Source: an uncultured Campylobacter sp.
GTDB lineage: Bacteria > Campylobacterota > Campylobacteria > Campylobacterales > Campylobacteraceae
DNA: 14,602 nt
Reading direction: 5' to 3'
Assembly: GCF_937980635.1 (NCBI RefSeq)
Contig: NZ_CALJPG010000006.1
Location: 1 to 14,602 of the forward strand
Of the stretch, positions 14,184-14,602 are shown one piece after another. The position numbers and the translations under genes were made by a program. Positions within the stretch are counted from its first letter, which is position 1. Each line of letters starts with the position of its first letter. The notes under the pieces were generated by a model. That model did no database searches. It was not told where the DNA came from and worked only from the letters and a program-made list of their open reading frames with translations.

Positions 14184-14260
14184 GCGGGATTAGCTCAGTT
14201 GGCTAGAGCATCAGCCTTCCAAGCTGAGGGTCGCGGGTTCGAGCCCCGTTTCCCGCTCCA
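14184..14260 (+). tRNA. tRNA-Gly (anticodon TCC)
   Basis: 77 bases with anticodon loop CTTCCAA (TCC) and encoded CCA. The acceptor arms GCGGGAT and TTCCCGC pair except for a T-T at the seventh, innermost position. The rest of the fold is normal, so it is probably functional. Confidence 0.95.
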
Positions 14261-14373
14261 CCATTTAGGTTTACTGGGAGCTGTAAAACTTAACTGCTTT
14301 TATATGCTTACATAATCTAAATTTTGGTCGCATTGTTGGGTATTGGTAGCGATTTCTCTTTGCCTGAGTTTAG

Positions 14374-14448
<75 letters not shown>

Positions 14449-14504
14449 TAAAATAGAGTCGCTTAGTTTGTTGTGTAATCCACAAATCAATAACGGAGGA
14501 TATG

Positions 14505-14602
14505 ATGGCTAAAGAAAAATTTAATCGTAACAAGCCACACGTAAACATTGGTACCATCGGTCACGTTGACCATGGTAAGACTACTTTGACAGCTGCTATT
14601 TC
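14505..14602 (+). CDS. tuf: Elongation factor Tu, N-terminal fragment (runs off the window)
   Basis: 32 codons are present, beginning MAKEKFNRNKPHVNIGTIG, with the complete G1 P-loop GHVDHGKT at 19-26 as in E. coli EF-Tu. EF-Tu is the GTPase that brings aminoacyl-tRNA to the ribosome. Two ATGs stand in tandem (14502 and 14505); the second gives the family N terminus, and GGAGGA ends four bases before it. The gene directly follows the tRNA cluster and is probably co-transcribed with it; an additional promoter in the 56-base gap is possible. Confidence 0.97.
   Translation, partial: MAKEKFNRNKPHVNIGTIGHVDHGKTTLTAAI

Overview
The window looks like chromosome of a Campylobacter from the GC-richer oral group (C. 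gracilis, C. showae and C. rectus are candidates; the species cannot be fixed from sequence alone). The grounds are the ribA/rsmG block divergent from hemB, then argF, DUF2603 (UPF0763), hemN and a ferredoxin-type Fe-S protein, which matches the order I remember around Cj0991-Cj0997 of C. jejuni. The many intergenic words of the AAATTTTA/GAAATTCTACG type and promoters recognisable mainly by their -10 box also fit. No plasmid, prophage, insertion-sequence or CRISPR signature was found. Gene order from C. jejuni and family motifs are recalled, not searched.

Layout. At 1-31 (-) are the first ten codons of a probable radical SAM protein. About 500 bases of AT-rich spacer follow, with a recurring GCTTTGAAATT word. 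A DUF3137 membrane protein lies at 535-1593 (+). Convergent to it is an AT-rich three-gene operon on the minus strand (3145 to 1682): two distant paralogues of an unrecognised membrane protein family, with a 27-codon basic small ORF between them. After a repeat-bearing spacer come a BON-LysM Kbp-like protein (3495-3917, with terminator) and a ClC-family transporter (4066-5268), both minus. A 570-base spacer (5269-5837) holds a degenerate 37-bp tandem repeat.

The central part is housekeeping. A tightly overlapping minus operon ribA, rsmG, PP0621-like zinc ribbon and conserved unknown runs from 7718 to 5838. It is divergent from hemB (7782-8759), and the two -10 boxes overlap. Then comes a plus-strand cluster argF, DUF2603, hemN, Fe-S/CCG oxidoreductase (8917-13010). 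HemB and HemN both serve haem synthesis, RibA serves flavin synthesis and ArgF serves arginine synthesis.

The last part has a gene-poor spacer (13011-13635) with a possible decayed reading frame and a 45-codon ORF, and a small coiled-coil membrane protein (13636-13848, -). It ends with the tRNA-Thr(UGU), Tyr(GUA), Gly(UCC), Thr(GGU), tuf cluster, the same order as thrU-tyrU-glyT-thrT-tufB of E. coli, behind a perfect TTGACA-17-TATAAT promoter.

The best candidate for something undescribed is the AT-rich operon at 1682-3145: divergent tandem paralogues plus a translationally coupled microprotein. The 37-bp repeat array at 5641-5788 is second. No function can be assigned to either from sequence alone.
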